Positions 17,055-25,800 of a DNA stretch of 51,289 nucleotides are shown here, one piece after another; the stretch's first letter is position 1, and each line of letters starts with the position of its first letter. Under the pieces are notes generated by a model. It ran no database searches and was not told the DNA's origin. It saw nothing but the letters and a program-made list of their open reading frames with translations. The stretch comes from an uncultured Prevotellaceae bacterium (lineage in GTDB: Bacteria > Bacteroidota > Bacteroidia > Bacteroidales > Bacteroidaceae). Made by a program: the position numbers and the translations under genes. The DNA lies in the NCBI GenBank assembly GCA_902786565.1, contig CADACW010000041.1, positions 1 to 51,289 on the forward strand, read 5' to 3'.

Positions 17055-17222
17055 TCAGCCATAGTTTGAAGAGAGAGAGTCGCTGAAAGAGATTTCCTGC
17101 CCGTCCACATCGATGAGGTCCTTCTTAATCGGGGCTTTCTTGTTACTTTCAACATTTTGCACCTCATAGACGAAACATTCGCGCAGTGTGCCTACCTGGT
17201 GTCGTGTTCCGAGTGCATACAT
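17055..17222 (-). CDS. Small hypothetical protein (55 aa) after the AAA/PD-DEXK gene
   Basis: An ATG at 17222, 3 bases beyond the stop of the 528-residue gene, opens a 55-codon frame ending at TGA 17055-17057. It reads MYALGTRHQVGTLRECF, later KKAPIKKDLIDVDGQE and ends SDSLSSNYG. The composition looks coding rather than random (balanced, charged, no runs), and the tight spacing suggests co-transcription. It has no signal peptide or recognisable domain. It could instead be the tail of a decayed gene; the leading residues before RECF are the least convincing part. Confidence 0.4.
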   Translation of the reverse strand: MYALGTRHQVGTLRECFVYEVQNVESNKKAPIKKDLIDVDGQEISFSDSLSSNYG

Positions 17223-17225
17223 TCA

Positions 17226-18812
17226 TCAGGGCTTGCTCCACGTCTCTATCTGGCACTGGTGCTCCTTGGTCTGCTTGTCGTAGCTGATGGCCACGAGGAG
17301 CATGTCGCCGCTGTACTCCGACACCTTGGCGTTATACTGGCGCTGGTGTATCTGGTCAATGGCGGTGCCCGTGGTGTCACCATATTTAAGCTCTACGATG
17401 ATGGCGGGCTTCGCAACGCGCTTGCGGGGGATGAGCACCAGGTCGGCGAAACCTTTTCCCGTCTGGAACTCGCGGTGGAAGATGTAGTCGCCGTGGGCGT
17501 AATAGTAGGCGATGGCGAGCACGCAGGCCATGGAGTTTTCGTCGCTGTACTTGATGATGCTGGTGTTCTCCTGGTGCGCTTCGCCCACCATGCGGGCCAC
17601 CAGCTGTGCATCGCCGCGCAGGGTGGCCTCCAGGAGGCGCTCCGACTCCTGCAGGGCATTGACAATTGAAGTCCAGCGCCCGCTCTTGACGGCGTTCACC
17701 AACTCAATGTACACCTCGCGGTTGGGAATGAAGCATTTGCTCCGCTCCCAGTCGTAAGTGAGGTAACCCAGATGTATGAGCACCGTGAGCACGTCGTCGC
17801 GGCTGCGAATCTCCGACAGGTCGTTGCGGAATCCCGTTGGGTCTACAAAAGCCTCTCCGCCTGACAGCATCTCGACGATGCTCTCCTTCAGCCCGTCGAA
17901 GTTCATCTGTATGTAGCCCGCAATGGCATCGAAGGCGCCCGTGCTGCCCCAGAAGCTGCGACAGCGGCCTATATCCACGGCCTGCATCACGCTGTTGGGG
18001 TTGAACATCGACTTCTCCGGCCCTATCTGGTAGCCGTCATACCATTTCTCCAGCTCGTCGAAGTCCATGCCGTGCTTCTCAGCCAGGGCCCTCACCTCGT
18101 CCTTGGTGAAGCCGAAGTAGCGCCCCATGCGGCCTGGCTCCACCATGGAGTACTCGCGGAAGTTGTTCATGGCCGACTGCGTGGCGTACTTCTTGATGGG
18201 CAGGATGCCGGTCATGTAGACGGCGGCGAAGACGTCCATGCCCGAGGTGCTCTTGAACATGCGGCGCAGCCAGTTCACGTACTCGTCGGTCTGGTTGGGC
18301 AGCCGCGGATCCTGGGCACACTCGCGCAGGATGGTGTCCCACTCGTCGATGATGAAGACGAAGGTGTCGCCCTGCTTGTCGTGGATGCGCATGAGCAGCT
18401 CCATCAGGTCGTCGTCGTCGCGCAGCGGCACGCCGGGGAACGCCTCGGCCACGTCGGCCCGCAGCTTCCGGTCCATCAGGTCCACCAAGCCGCCCTGCCC
18501 TATCCTGCCGGCAAAGCCGGAGAGGTCGAGGTAGATGACGGGGTACTTGTTCAGGTGCTCCTCAAAAGTGGCGTCGCCAGCAATCTCTAAGTCAGCGAAG
18601 AGCTTCCGCGAGTCGCACGAGCGGTCGTAGTAGGCTGCCAGCATTTCAGCTGCCAGCGACTTGCCAAAGCGACGGCTGCGCGTCACGCAGGTGAATTTCT
18701 GCCTGGTGAAGAGTGTCCTGTTCACCACACCTATAAGGCCGCTCTTGTCGACATACTCGCCGTTGCGGCTCTGTCGGAACCTAGTGTTCCCCTTGTCAAT
18801 GTATATGCCCAT
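17226..18812 (-). CDS. AAA-ATPase-like protein with C-terminal PD-(D/E)XK nuclease-like domain
   Basis: A 528-residue protein of the AAA-ATPase_like plus PDDEXK_9 group, very common in Bacteroidales. Seen: N-terminal YVDKSGLI, a modified Walker A SRRFGKSL (46-53), Walker B FVFIIDEWD (about 151-159), the family stretch MTGILPIKKYATQSAMNNF, then a helical middle. A nuclease-like core follows with FADLVLI and IIVELKY (about 455-477), the D...ExK pair of PD-(D/E)XK enzymes. Its role is unproven; suggestions in the literature range from mobile-element-associated functions to defence. It has its own promoter at 18896-18927 inside a long inverted repeat. No neighbour clearly shares its function. Confidence 0.9.
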   Translation of the reverse strand: MGIYIDKGNTRFRQSRNGEYVDKSGLIGVVNRTLFTRQKFTCVTRSRRFGKSLAAEMLAAYYDRSCDSRKLFADLEIAGDATFEEHLNKYPVIYLDLSGFAGRIGQGGLVDLMDRKLRADVAEAFPGVPLRDDDDLMELLMRIHDKQGDTFVFIIDEWDTILRECAQDPRLPNQTDEYVNWLRRMFKSTSGMDVFAAVYMTGILPIKKYATQSAMNNFREYSMVEPGRMGRYFGFTKDEVRALAEKHGMDFDELEKWYDGYQIGPEKSMFNPNSVMQAVDIGRCRSFWGSTGAFDAIAGYIQMNFDGLKESIVEMLSGGEAFVDPTGFRNDLSEIRSRDDVLTVLIHLGYLTYDWERSKCFIPNREVYIELVNAVKSGRWTSIVNALQESERLLEATLRGDAQLVARMVGEAHQENTSIIKYSDENSMACVLAIAYYYAHGDYIFHREFQTGKGFADLVLIPRKRVAKPAIIVELKYGDTTGTAIDQIHQRQYNAKVSEYSGDMLLVAISYDKQTKEHQCQIETWSKP

Positions 18813-18895
18813 CGTGCGTTGATTTACGATTTACTGATTTTCGATTTTCTATTTGTCACACCGCCTCGGAGGCTGGTCCACAGACGTACGCGATG

Positions 18896-18927
18896 CAAAA
18901 ATACGAAAAAATCCGCGAACCGCCAAA
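18896..18927 (-). promoter_or_regulatory. Promoter of the AAA/PD-DEXK gene
   Basis: Minus strand: TTTG (18924-18927), 20 bases, TATTTTTG (18896-18903). The ATG is at 18812, about 80 bases downstream. Confidence 0.75.
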
Positions 18928-18946
18928 GGTTTCGGGGATTTTTTCG
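18904..18946. promoter_or_regulatory. Long inverted repeat overlapping the promoter
   Basis: An 11-bp perfect outer stem (CGAAAAAATCC / GGATTTTTTCG) continues inward as an imperfect stem (CGAACC / GGTTTCG). It covers the -33 element and the spacer. On the minus strand it ends in a T run, so it could also terminate transcription arriving from the AraC gene at 19287-20486. Confidence 0.6.
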
Positions 18947-19073
18947 AAATCGCCTCCCACCATTAGCACTCATGCGAGCAGGAAAAAGATCAGCACAAAA
19001 AAGCCAACCTGCCACAACAAACGATTTTATTCAACTTTAGCAAGCATGGAGAAGATTGGAAAATATTTTACAT
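18947..19073. other. Intergenic stretch without a recognisable gene
   Basis: AT-rich in its right half. No frame with convincing composition, tRNA or further motif was seen before array B begins. Confidence 0.4.
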
Positions 19074-19181
19074 CCCTAAAATAAGGACTAAGCGGACTCA
19101 GAGATAAGTGCCACTTATCTCGGAGATAAGTGCCTTTTATCTCGGAGATAAGTGGCACTTATCTCTGAGGGGGGTATTTGG
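19074..19181 (+). repeat. Palindrome-array repeat, copy B
   Basis: Units at 19102-19120, 19124-19142 and 19146-19164, separated by CGG. It is the reverse complement of copy A with matching flanks on both sides. Weaker similarity to copy A continues to about 19235 (an A run, TGACA, AGGAGTTGAGCA). Confidence 0.85.
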
Positions 19182-19286
19182 TAAAAAAAATTGACACTCA
19201 GGGTAAGGCGTCAAAGGAGTTGAGCAGTCGGTAATCGTGAATGATTCTTTTTCTCCACGCCAGGCGGCGCGGCGGCAGACAGCCCT

Positions 19287-20486
19287 TCAGCCTCTCTGCA
19301 CCGTGCTCCGATAGTCAGCCAGCGACTGGCCGGTGACTTTGAGGAAATGCTTGTGGAAGTTGGAACGGTCGTTGTAGCCGCAGCGGTTGCAGAGCTCGCC
19401 CGTGGCGATGGAGGCGTCGGCGGCCAGCAGGCGCTGCGCCTCGCGGATGCGCAGCTCTATGCGCCACGAGCGGAGCGGCTTCTGCAGCACGGTGGCAAAA
19501 AAGTCGTTCAGCGCCTGGCGGTCGACGCCCATCTGGCGGGCTATCTCCTCAACCGATATGTCGGGCTCAAGATAGCGGCGGGCGGCCACCCAGTCGTCCA
19601 CGGCCTGGCGGATGCAGCCGAGGCTGCCGGCATCGGTGGCATCGGGCCCGCACGCGCCGGCGGGCGCTGGCGTCTCGGCGGGCGCAGGCGCTTCGGTCAA
19701 GGCTGCCGCCATGACCGAGGGTAGAGCCTGCTCACGCCCGGAAGGCACAAAGCGAGCTTGGGCCTCACCCCGCTCAATCGCAGCCTTGACCACGAAGGCG
19801 GCACGCGACATGTAGTTGATGAACCCGATGGCCACATAAGTATAATATACGGCCACGACGAGACCAAAGACCACATCGATGGCCTGGCTCATGAGCAGGA
19901 TGACGGCCACGGCCAGCACGCCTACGGCCAGAGCGGAGCAGAACAGCCGCCTGACCCACGCCAGACGCGGGGCGAGGTCGTCGGCATAGACCTCCTCGAG
20001 ATAGGCGATGTTGGAGCGATAGACGGTGATGAAATAGCGAGTGTAGAAGGCCAGCTGCACCAGATAGCACACCACGGCGGCCACCAACAGGGCCCAGCCC
20101 CAGCCGGGGGCGACGGAGAAGGCGCTGGCCATGAGGGCGGTGAGGAGGGCGATGGGGATGAGGTTGCGGAACACGAGACGACGCATGGGCGTCTGCGGGG
20201 CCACGAAGACGACGCAGGTGAACGTGAAGAGAAGGGCTTGCAGGCTGGCCACCACAAACCAGGCGAACAGGACGGGCACGCCAAACGTCCACCCCATCAG
20301 GGCCGACGAGCCGTAGGCTATGCCCAGAACGATGCTGGCCACCGCTGTAAAGAACCTGGCACGGCTGAACGACTGCCAAGCCGCCATGGCGGGAACGCGC
20401 AGGAACAACAGCGGAGCGGCCACGCAGAACAGGGCTCCCGCCACGAAGGCACACAACAGACTATACAAATCGGGATTCATCGGCAA
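19287..20486 (-). CDS. Membrane-bound AraC-type transcriptional regulator
   Basis: A 399-residue protein. Residues 1 to about 230 contain six to seven hydrophobic helices (for example LLCAFVAGALFCVAAPLLFL and FCSALAVGVLAVAVILLM). A linker rich in Ala, Pro and Glu follows (EAPAPAETPAPAGA). The C-terminal 105 residues are an AraC/XylS domain with two helix-turn-helices, ISVEEIARQMGVDRQAL and ATGELCNRCGYNDRSNFHKH, ending FLKVTGQSLADYR. Such proteins bind DNA while anchored in the inner membrane and probably sense an envelope signal through the membrane part. Its promoter (20501-20532) is divergent from that of the TPR-AraC gene. It is related in layout to the broken gene at 4257-5341. Target genes are unknown. 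Confidence 0.85.
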   Translation of the reverse strand: MPMNPDLYSLLCAFVAGALFCVAAPLLFLRVPAMAAWQSFSRARFFTAVASIVLGIAYGSSALMGWTFGVPVLFAWFVVASLQALLFTFTCVVFVAPQTPMRRLVFRNLIPIALLTALMASAFSVAPGWGWALLVAAVVCYLVQLAFYTRYFITVYRSNIAYLEEVYADDLAPRLAWVRRLFCSALAVGVLAVAVILLMSQAIDVVFGLVVAVYYTYVAIGFINYMSRAAFVVKAAIERGEAQARFVPSGREQALPSVMAAALTEAPAPAETPAPAGACGPDATDAGSLGCIRQAVDDWVAARRYLEPDISVEEIARQMGVDRQALNDFFATVLQKPLRSWRIELRIREAQRLLAADASIATGELCNRCGYNDRSNFHKHFLKVTGQSLADYRSTVQRG

Positions 20487-20500
20487 GTGCTATTTGGCCG

Positions 20501-20532
20501 CAAAGATAGTCATTTTCCGCATTACCACCAAA
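20501..20532 (-). promoter_or_regulatory. Promoter of the membrane AraC gene
   Basis: Minus strand: TTTG (20529-20532), 20 bases, TATCTTTG (20501-20508), only about 15 bases before the ATG. Confidence 0.75.
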
Positions 20533-20568
20533 GTTTCTGCCTAAAAAATGAAGACGGGGGCGGTGGTG

Positions 20569-20592
20569 GTGGCACTTATCTCTGAGGCCCCC
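20569..20592 (+). repeat. Fragment of the palindrome-array repeat (copy D)
   Basis: Only the right end of a terminal unit is left (GTGGCACTTATCTCTGAG and a C run). Together with copy B it brackets the membrane AraC gene. Confidence 0.6.
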
Positions 20593-20661
20593 TAAACGTG
20601 AGTGCCGGAAAGGGCCTTCATTTGTAAAAATTTGAGCACATGAGAAATTTCACTTGGAAAG

Positions 20662-20693
20662 TTTGGCCGTAAGAAAAACTATTAGTATCTTTG
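20662..20693 (+). promoter_or_regulatory. Promoter of the TPR-AraC gene
   Basis: TTTG (20662-20665), 20 bases, TATCTTTG (20686-20693); the ATG at 20744 lies about 45 bases downstream of the likely start site. Confidence 0.75.
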
Positions 20694-20708
20694 CAGCAAG
20701 AATAATAC

Positions 20709-20775
20709 ACAATTCATAATTCACAATTCACAAAGCCCTCCCAATGCCTATTTTTCATTTCTCATTTCTCATTTC
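20709..20775 (+). repeat. Two heptamer tracts flanking the TPR-AraC start codon
   Basis: 20709-20729 holds three units of the type ACAATTC; 20755-20775 holds TCATTTC x3 and begins four codons after the ATG. The second tract is translated, so a change of one unit shifts the frame right after the start. Confidence 0.7.
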
Positions 20776-22444
20776 TCGTTTAGGCCGCAGGCCGCAGAAA
20801 ATTGAAGACAACCTAAACAACTTGAACAACTATTTCTTTGCTTTTGCAGTAAGTTGTTTTTCGTTGTTTAGGTTGTCTTTTTGTCATATTGCAGTAAGTT
20901 GTTTTTCGTTGTTTAGGTTGTCTTTTTGTCATATTGCAGCCATAGCTTTGTTGCTGCTGCCTTGCATGGCAATGGCCGACATAAAGGGCGACCAACTGCT
21001 GGAGCAGGCCGACAGTCTCTATGGCGTGCAGCAATACCGCGAGGCCCTGCAGGCCGCTACTGAGGCGCTGCCGCTCACCAAGGGCACTGACAGCGAGTCC
21101 GACTGCCTCAACCTGCTTGCCATCATCAATATCCGCCTGTCAGACTATCAGGCCGCCGCACGCTTTGCCAAGGAATGTTATGCCATAGACGAGCGCAGCG
21201 GCGACCCCGACATCATGTCCTCCACCCTCAACACCCTTGCAGCCATCTATCTCGGAGCCAACCAGCCCAAGGAGGCCGAGCAGTTTGTGCTCAAAGGCAT
21301 CGCCCTGGCAGAGCAGGCTGACAACCCCGGCCGCATGGCAGTGCTGCAGGCCATGGCCTCGGAGGTGTACCACGCCCAGGGCGACGACGAGAAGGCGCTG
21401 CCCTATATAGAGCGGGCCTACGAGATAGACAAGCAGCTGGGCCAGGAGCCCCGCGCCATGGTGCGCCTCGCACAGAAGGCCAGCGTCCTCATAGGCATGC
21501 ACCGATATCAAGAGGCAGAGGCCACCCTGCGCCAGGTCATCCCATTCCTCCGGCAGACACCCGACCGCCACTCACTCGGCATCGCTCTCAACAAGATGGG
21601 CATGGCCATACTCTCGCAGGACCGCGAGAAGGAGGCAGCCGTCTGTTATCGCGAAGCAGCAGCCATCTTCCAGCAAATGGGCGACCCCTACAACGAGGTG
21701 CAGGCCCAGCGAGGGCTCTATGAGTGTCTTTGGAAAGACCAGCCCGACCAGGCACGCAGATCACTCAAGCGGTTTGAGGTGCTCAAGGACTCGCTCTATA
21801 ACAACATGTCGGCAGAGGCGCTGGCCAAGTACGACGCCGAGTTTGGCAACGACTGGCTGCAGATAGAGAACCACGAGCAGCGCCAGGCCAAGCAGTGGGC
21901 CATCGTCGCGGCCATCGTCGTCGGCATCGTGGCCGCCGGCATGTGGTGGCTTGCGCGCCGCCGCCGTCAGCGCCAGGCACGCATCAACGCCGAGTTGAGC
22001 CGCCACATCAGCGAGCTGAACAAGAAGTACAACCAGCTCAGCGAGCACTACGACCACGCCATCAGCAGCTCGCCACAACGAAGTGACAGCGCCGAGCTGA
22101 CAGCCAGCGACCGCGACTTCCTGGAGCGCCTGGTGGAAACCGTCAACGAGCTCATACGCCAAGGGCAGCCCGACGCCAGCCGCGTGGCCGAGCGGATGGG
22201 CATAAGCCTCTATCAGCTGCGCCAGCGGCTGGACAGCGTGGTCGGCGAGAAGCCTCAGGACTTTATTGCCACCATCCGCATGCGGCGGGCCCGCCATCTG
22301 CTGGACGCCCACCCCGAACTGAATATCTCAGAAATTGCCACGCTCTGTGCCTATAACGACACGCCCAACTTCACGCGTGCCTTCAAGAAAACCTTCGGCA
22401 TCACCCCCACACAGTATCTCGACCGCAGGAAAGAGGGGGATTAA
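20744..22444 (+). CDS. TPR - transmembrane - AraC-type regulator with repeat-derived N-terminus
   Basis: A 566-residue frame. Residues 1-13 come from a heptamer tract, and residues about 15-64 from the 99-bp element and its 45-bp tandem copy. Then a hydrophobic segment (AIALLLLPCMAMA) looks like the end of a normal signal peptide. From about residue 80 to 370 there are about six tetratricopeptide-like repeats, then a transmembrane helix (about 383-405), a basic stretch, a short coiled coil and an AraC/XylS domain (about 451-566) ending FTRAFKKTFGITPTQYLDRR. The TPR part would lie in the periplasm and the DNA-binding part in the cytoplasm. It lies just upstream of module 1, so it is a candidate regulator of it. 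The true start is uncertain because the N-terminus is repeat-derived. Confidence 0.8.
   Translation: MPIFHFSFLISRLGRRPQKIEDNLNNLNNYFFAFAVSCFSLFRLSFCHIAVSCFSLFRLSFCHIAAIALLLLPCMAMADIKGDQLLEQADSLYGVQQYREALQAATEALPLTKGTDSESDCLNLLAIINIRLSDYQAAARFAKECYAIDERSGDPDIMSSTLNTLAAIYLGANQPKEAEQFVLKGIALAEQADNPGRMAVLQAMASEVYHAQGDDEKALPYIERAYEIDKQLGQEPRAMVRLAQKASVLIGMHRYQEAEATLRQVIPFLRQTPDRHSLGIALNKMGMAILSQDREKEAAVCYREAAAIFQQMGDPYNEVQAQRGLYECLWKDQPDQARRSLKRFEVLKDSLYNNMSAEALAKYDAEFGNDWLQIENHEQRQAKQWAIVAAIVVGIVAAGMWWLARRRRQRQARINAELSRHISELNKKYNQLSEHYDHAISSSPQRSDSAELTASDRDFLERLVETVNELIRQGQPDASRVAERMGISLYQLRQRLDSVVGEKPQDFIATIRMRRARHLLDAHPELNISEIATLCAYNDTPNFTRAFKKTFGITPTQYLDRRKEGD
20786..20884 (+). repeat. 99-bp hairpin repeat element, copy 2
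   Basis: Full-length copy, 33 codons without stop in the host frame. Stem arms at 20805-20821 and 20863-20879. The left edge carries an extra heptamer GGCCGCA compared with copy 1. Confidence 0.85.
20846..20935 (+). repeat. 45-bp tandem duplication inside the regulator gene
   Basis: 20846-20890 and 20891-20935 are identical. The unit is the right part of the 99-bp element plus the CATATT following it, and adds exactly 15 codons (AVSCFSLFRLSFCHI twice). Confidence 0.9.
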
Positions 22445-22523
22445 GTGATAAAATTTAAAAAATAAAAAAATAAAAAAATAAAAAATGAATAAAAGTATAT
22501 AATTATACTGCAATTTCACCTGC

Positions 22524-22559
22524 AAGCCCCCCGAAACGCACCGTTTCGGGGGCTTTTTT
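22524..22559 (+). terminator. Intrinsic terminator after the TPR-AraC gene
   Basis: A GC-rich stem (AAGCCCCCCGAAACG with CGTTTCGGGGGCTT, one bulged C) with a 3-base loop is followed by a run of six T. It separates the regulator from module 1. Confidence 0.9.
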
Positions 22560-22571
22560 GTGTCATTTTGC

Positions 22572-22604
22572 ACGAAATGATAAGAATATTTGACGAAATG
22601 ATAA
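22572..22604 (+). promoter_or_regulatory. 12-bp direct repeats 21 bp apart upstream of module 1
   Basis: ACGAAATGATAA at 22572-22583 and again at 22593-22604. A 21-bp period is two helical turns, as in tandem half-sites bound by AraC-family dimers. They sit just upstream of the putative -7 element at 22627. Confidence 0.6.
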
Positions 22605-22626
22605 CGCAAAAAGTGCCATTTCTTCG

Positions 22627-22634
22627 TAACTTTG
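22627..22634 (+). promoter_or_regulatory. Probable -7 element for module 1
   Basis: TAACTTTG. No TTTG is present at the usual 19-21 base distance, which fits an activator-dependent promoter using the direct repeats upstream. Confidence 0.5.
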
Positions 22635-22674
22635 CCACAACTATTCTCTGTATGTAACACCCGTTAACCCAGAC

Positions 22675-22845
22675 ATGGCAAAAACCAACTATCAGGAGGT
22701 GGCTACCACCTACGCCCGCAACTATCTTGAAAAACTGCTCAAGGAGGAAGATTGGCCGAGCGCAAGCAATGTGAAGAACCATTTAAACAAACATAGCTAT
22801 GAGAACAACAACGACACCCCGTCATCCCCTCAGGCTGCTCATTAG
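22675..22845 (+). CDS. Small leader ORF (56 aa) overlapping the start of the first LRR gene
   Basis: An ATG at 22675 opens a frame ending at TAG 22843-22845, overlapping the next gene (ATG 22799) by 47 bases in another frame. It reads MAKTNYQEVATTYARNYLEK, then LKEEDWPSASNVKNHLNKHS. The part before the overlap looks like a charged, helical small protein; the part inside the overlap is dictated by the signal peptide of the next gene. It may be a genuine small protein, a leader peptide setting translation of the LRR gene, or chance. No domain recognised. Confidence 0.4.
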   Translation: MAKTNYQEVATTYARNYLEKLLKEEDWPSASNVKNHLNKHSYENNNDTPSSPQAAH

Positions 22846-25800
22846 CATCATGCTGCTAACGACTGCCTCGCTCAAAGCAGAGGTCGTGATTCCCACTCCT
22901 GTCGATGGTGTGCTGACCATCGAGGTATCTGTTCCCGGCGAATTAGCCGCCGAATATCCTGTAGCCGACGTCCAGGCCACGGGAGCCACCACGCTGAAGG
23001 TCATAGGCCCGCTAAACGACAGCGACTTCTCCTATCTGAAAAATGTGCTCAGCACCACGCTGACCGCCCTCGACATCTCCGAGGCGCTTTTCAGCACCCT
23101 CCCGTCAGAAGCCTTCCGCAACAAGACGACGCTGACGGCCATTGCCCTGCCCGACGGCCTGGCCAGCATCAGTACCAGAGCTTTCTCCGGCTGCTCGTCG
23201 CTGGCGTCCATCAACTTGCCTTCGGCTTTGGTCAACATCAACAATTCTGCGTTCTATGAGTGCTCGTCGCTGGAAGCCGTCCACCTGCCCTCAAAGGTGC
23301 TCACCATCGGCAGTAGTGCCTTCCAGAGATGTTCATCGCTGGGCACCGTCACGCTGCCCGACGGTCTGACCACCATCAGTTCTTCCATTTTCGAGGGCTG
23401 CATAGCATTGACCAATATTAACCTTCCTGAAAGCTTGACCAGCATCGGCGGTTATGCTTTCAGCGGCTGTTCCAGTTTGGCGTCTGTCAACTTTCCCGAC
23501 AATTTAACCTCCATTGGCAGCTATACCTTTTATGGCTGCTCGTCATTGTCCACCATCGACCTGCCATCGACGTTGACCAGCATTGGCAGTTCTGCTTTCA
23601 GAAACTGCTCGATGCTGTCGGACATCAAGTTGCCCGACCATATTACCTCCATTAGCAGTTATACTTTTAGTGGCTGCTCGTCGCTGGCCACAATCCGCCT
23701 GCCGAAAGATCTGACCAGCATCGGCAGTGAAGCCTTCCGCGATTGTTCCAGTTTGGCGTCTATCAGCTTGCCCGACCATCTGACCACCATCAGTGGCAGT
23801 ACTTTTGATGGCTGCTCGTCATTGTCCACCATCGACCTGCCATCGACGTTGACCAGCATTGGCAGTTATGCTTTTAGGAACTGCTCGATGCTGTCGGCCA
23901 TCACGCTGCCATCGACGTTGACCAGCATCAGTAGCTATACTTTTGATGGCTGCTCGTCATTGTCCACCCTCGACCTGCCGTCGGCGTTGACCAGCATTGG
24001 CAGTTCTGCTTTCAGAAACTGCTCATCGTTGACGGGGCCGCTGACCATTGATGTGGATGGTGAACTGACTGTTGGCAGCAATGCCTTTAATGGCTGCTCG
24101 TCGCTCACTTCCATCGTCATCAATGCCGGCGGTGACGTGACGCTGAACAATTTCACCAGCTGTCCTGCCCTGGAATCCTTTGAACTGCACACCCCGGGCA
24201 AGCTCACCGCTACCGCGAGTTCGCTGTTCAGCGGAGGCGGCACTGACGGCAGCGCGCTGGCTTCGCTCACTACGGTGGTGCTCGACGCCAGGGGTGAGGG
24301 CAGCAAGATGAACACAAAGTTCTATCGTTGCAAGCAGCTCACCAGCGTCACCCTGCCATCCCGGTTGACAGCCTTGTACAATTACTTTTTCCAGGACTGC
24401 TCCGCCCTCACCACCATAGACATCCCCTCGACGATTGCCACCATCGGCAATAACGCTTTTGAAGGGTGCACGGCCTTGGAGGCTGTTGACCTTAGTCATA
24501 CCCAGATAACGGCGCTGCCCAACAGTCTCTTTTCCGGTTGCTCATCGCTGACCAGCATACTGCTGCCCGATGGCATTACTTCGGTGGGGCAATCAGTGTT
24601 TTACAAGTGCTCCAGCTTAGAGAGCCTTGACCTGAGTCAGATACCGATAACCGACATTCCCAATGGTTTCTGCCAAGACTGTACTTCGCTGACCAGCGTG
24701 CTGCTGCCTGACGGCATCACCAGCATCGGAAACTCTGCTTTCTATAACTGTGGACTCACCTCTTTTAATTTAACCAGCAACGGGGCACTGACCATCGGGA
24801 GCGATGCCTTCAACAACAGCAAGCAGCTGGCCGACGTCAGCCTCGTCGCCGCTGGTGCAATGAGCATCGGGAGCGGTGCTTTCAGCTACTGCCATAACCT
24901 GCGCAACATTCGTTTTGAAGCAGGTGAGGACATCGCCGTCAGCGGCTACCCCGGCTCGGTCATCTCTGACTGTAGCAGTCTGGAGGTTTTCGAAGTGAGC
25001 ACCCCCGGCAAGTTTGATGTTTACAACAATATGTTTTATATGTACCCCACCAACTCGCTGCGCCGCATCTGGCTCGATGCCCGTGGCGCTGGCAGCACCA
25101 TTGGCGAATCTGCCTTTAATGGGTGCACCCAGTTGGTGGAGCTGCTGCTTCCCGCTGGCCTGACCTCGATAGGCCGCTATGCTTTCCACAACTGCACCAG
25201 TCTGCCTGCCATCAGCCTGCCCGCCACCACTACGATTGCCGGCGACGGCTATGGGATGTTTGAGAACTGCTCGTCGCTCCAAAGCATCGACCTCAGTGAG
25301 ACGCAGATTACCGCCGTGGGCAATTACGCTTTCTCTGGCTGCTCAAAGCTGGCCAGCGTGCAGCTGCCCAGCTGCTTTACGACCATCAGCGACGGCATGT
25401 TCAACGGCTGCAGCCTGCTGACCACCATCAACCTGCCCGACGGCCTGACCAGCATTGGGCAGCAAGCCTTCCGCGACTGTTCCAGTCTTCCGCAGGTCAA
25501 CGTGCCTGCCAGTGTCAGCACCATGGGCGAACAGGTGTTCCAGAACTGCTCATCGCTCACCTCGGCCACTGTGCAGGCCGGTGTCGCCACGCTGCCCCGC
25601 TACACGTTTGACGGCTGCTCATCGCTGCGGACGGCCAGTCTGACTGGCAACATCACGACCATCGGCGAGCGGGCGTTCAATGGCTGCGCCAAGCTCACCG
25701 ACCTGACGCTGCCGCCGACCCTGACCACCCTCGGCCAATACACATTCTACAACTGCTCGTCGCTCGCCACGCTCTCGCTGCCGTCGTCGCTCACCACCTT

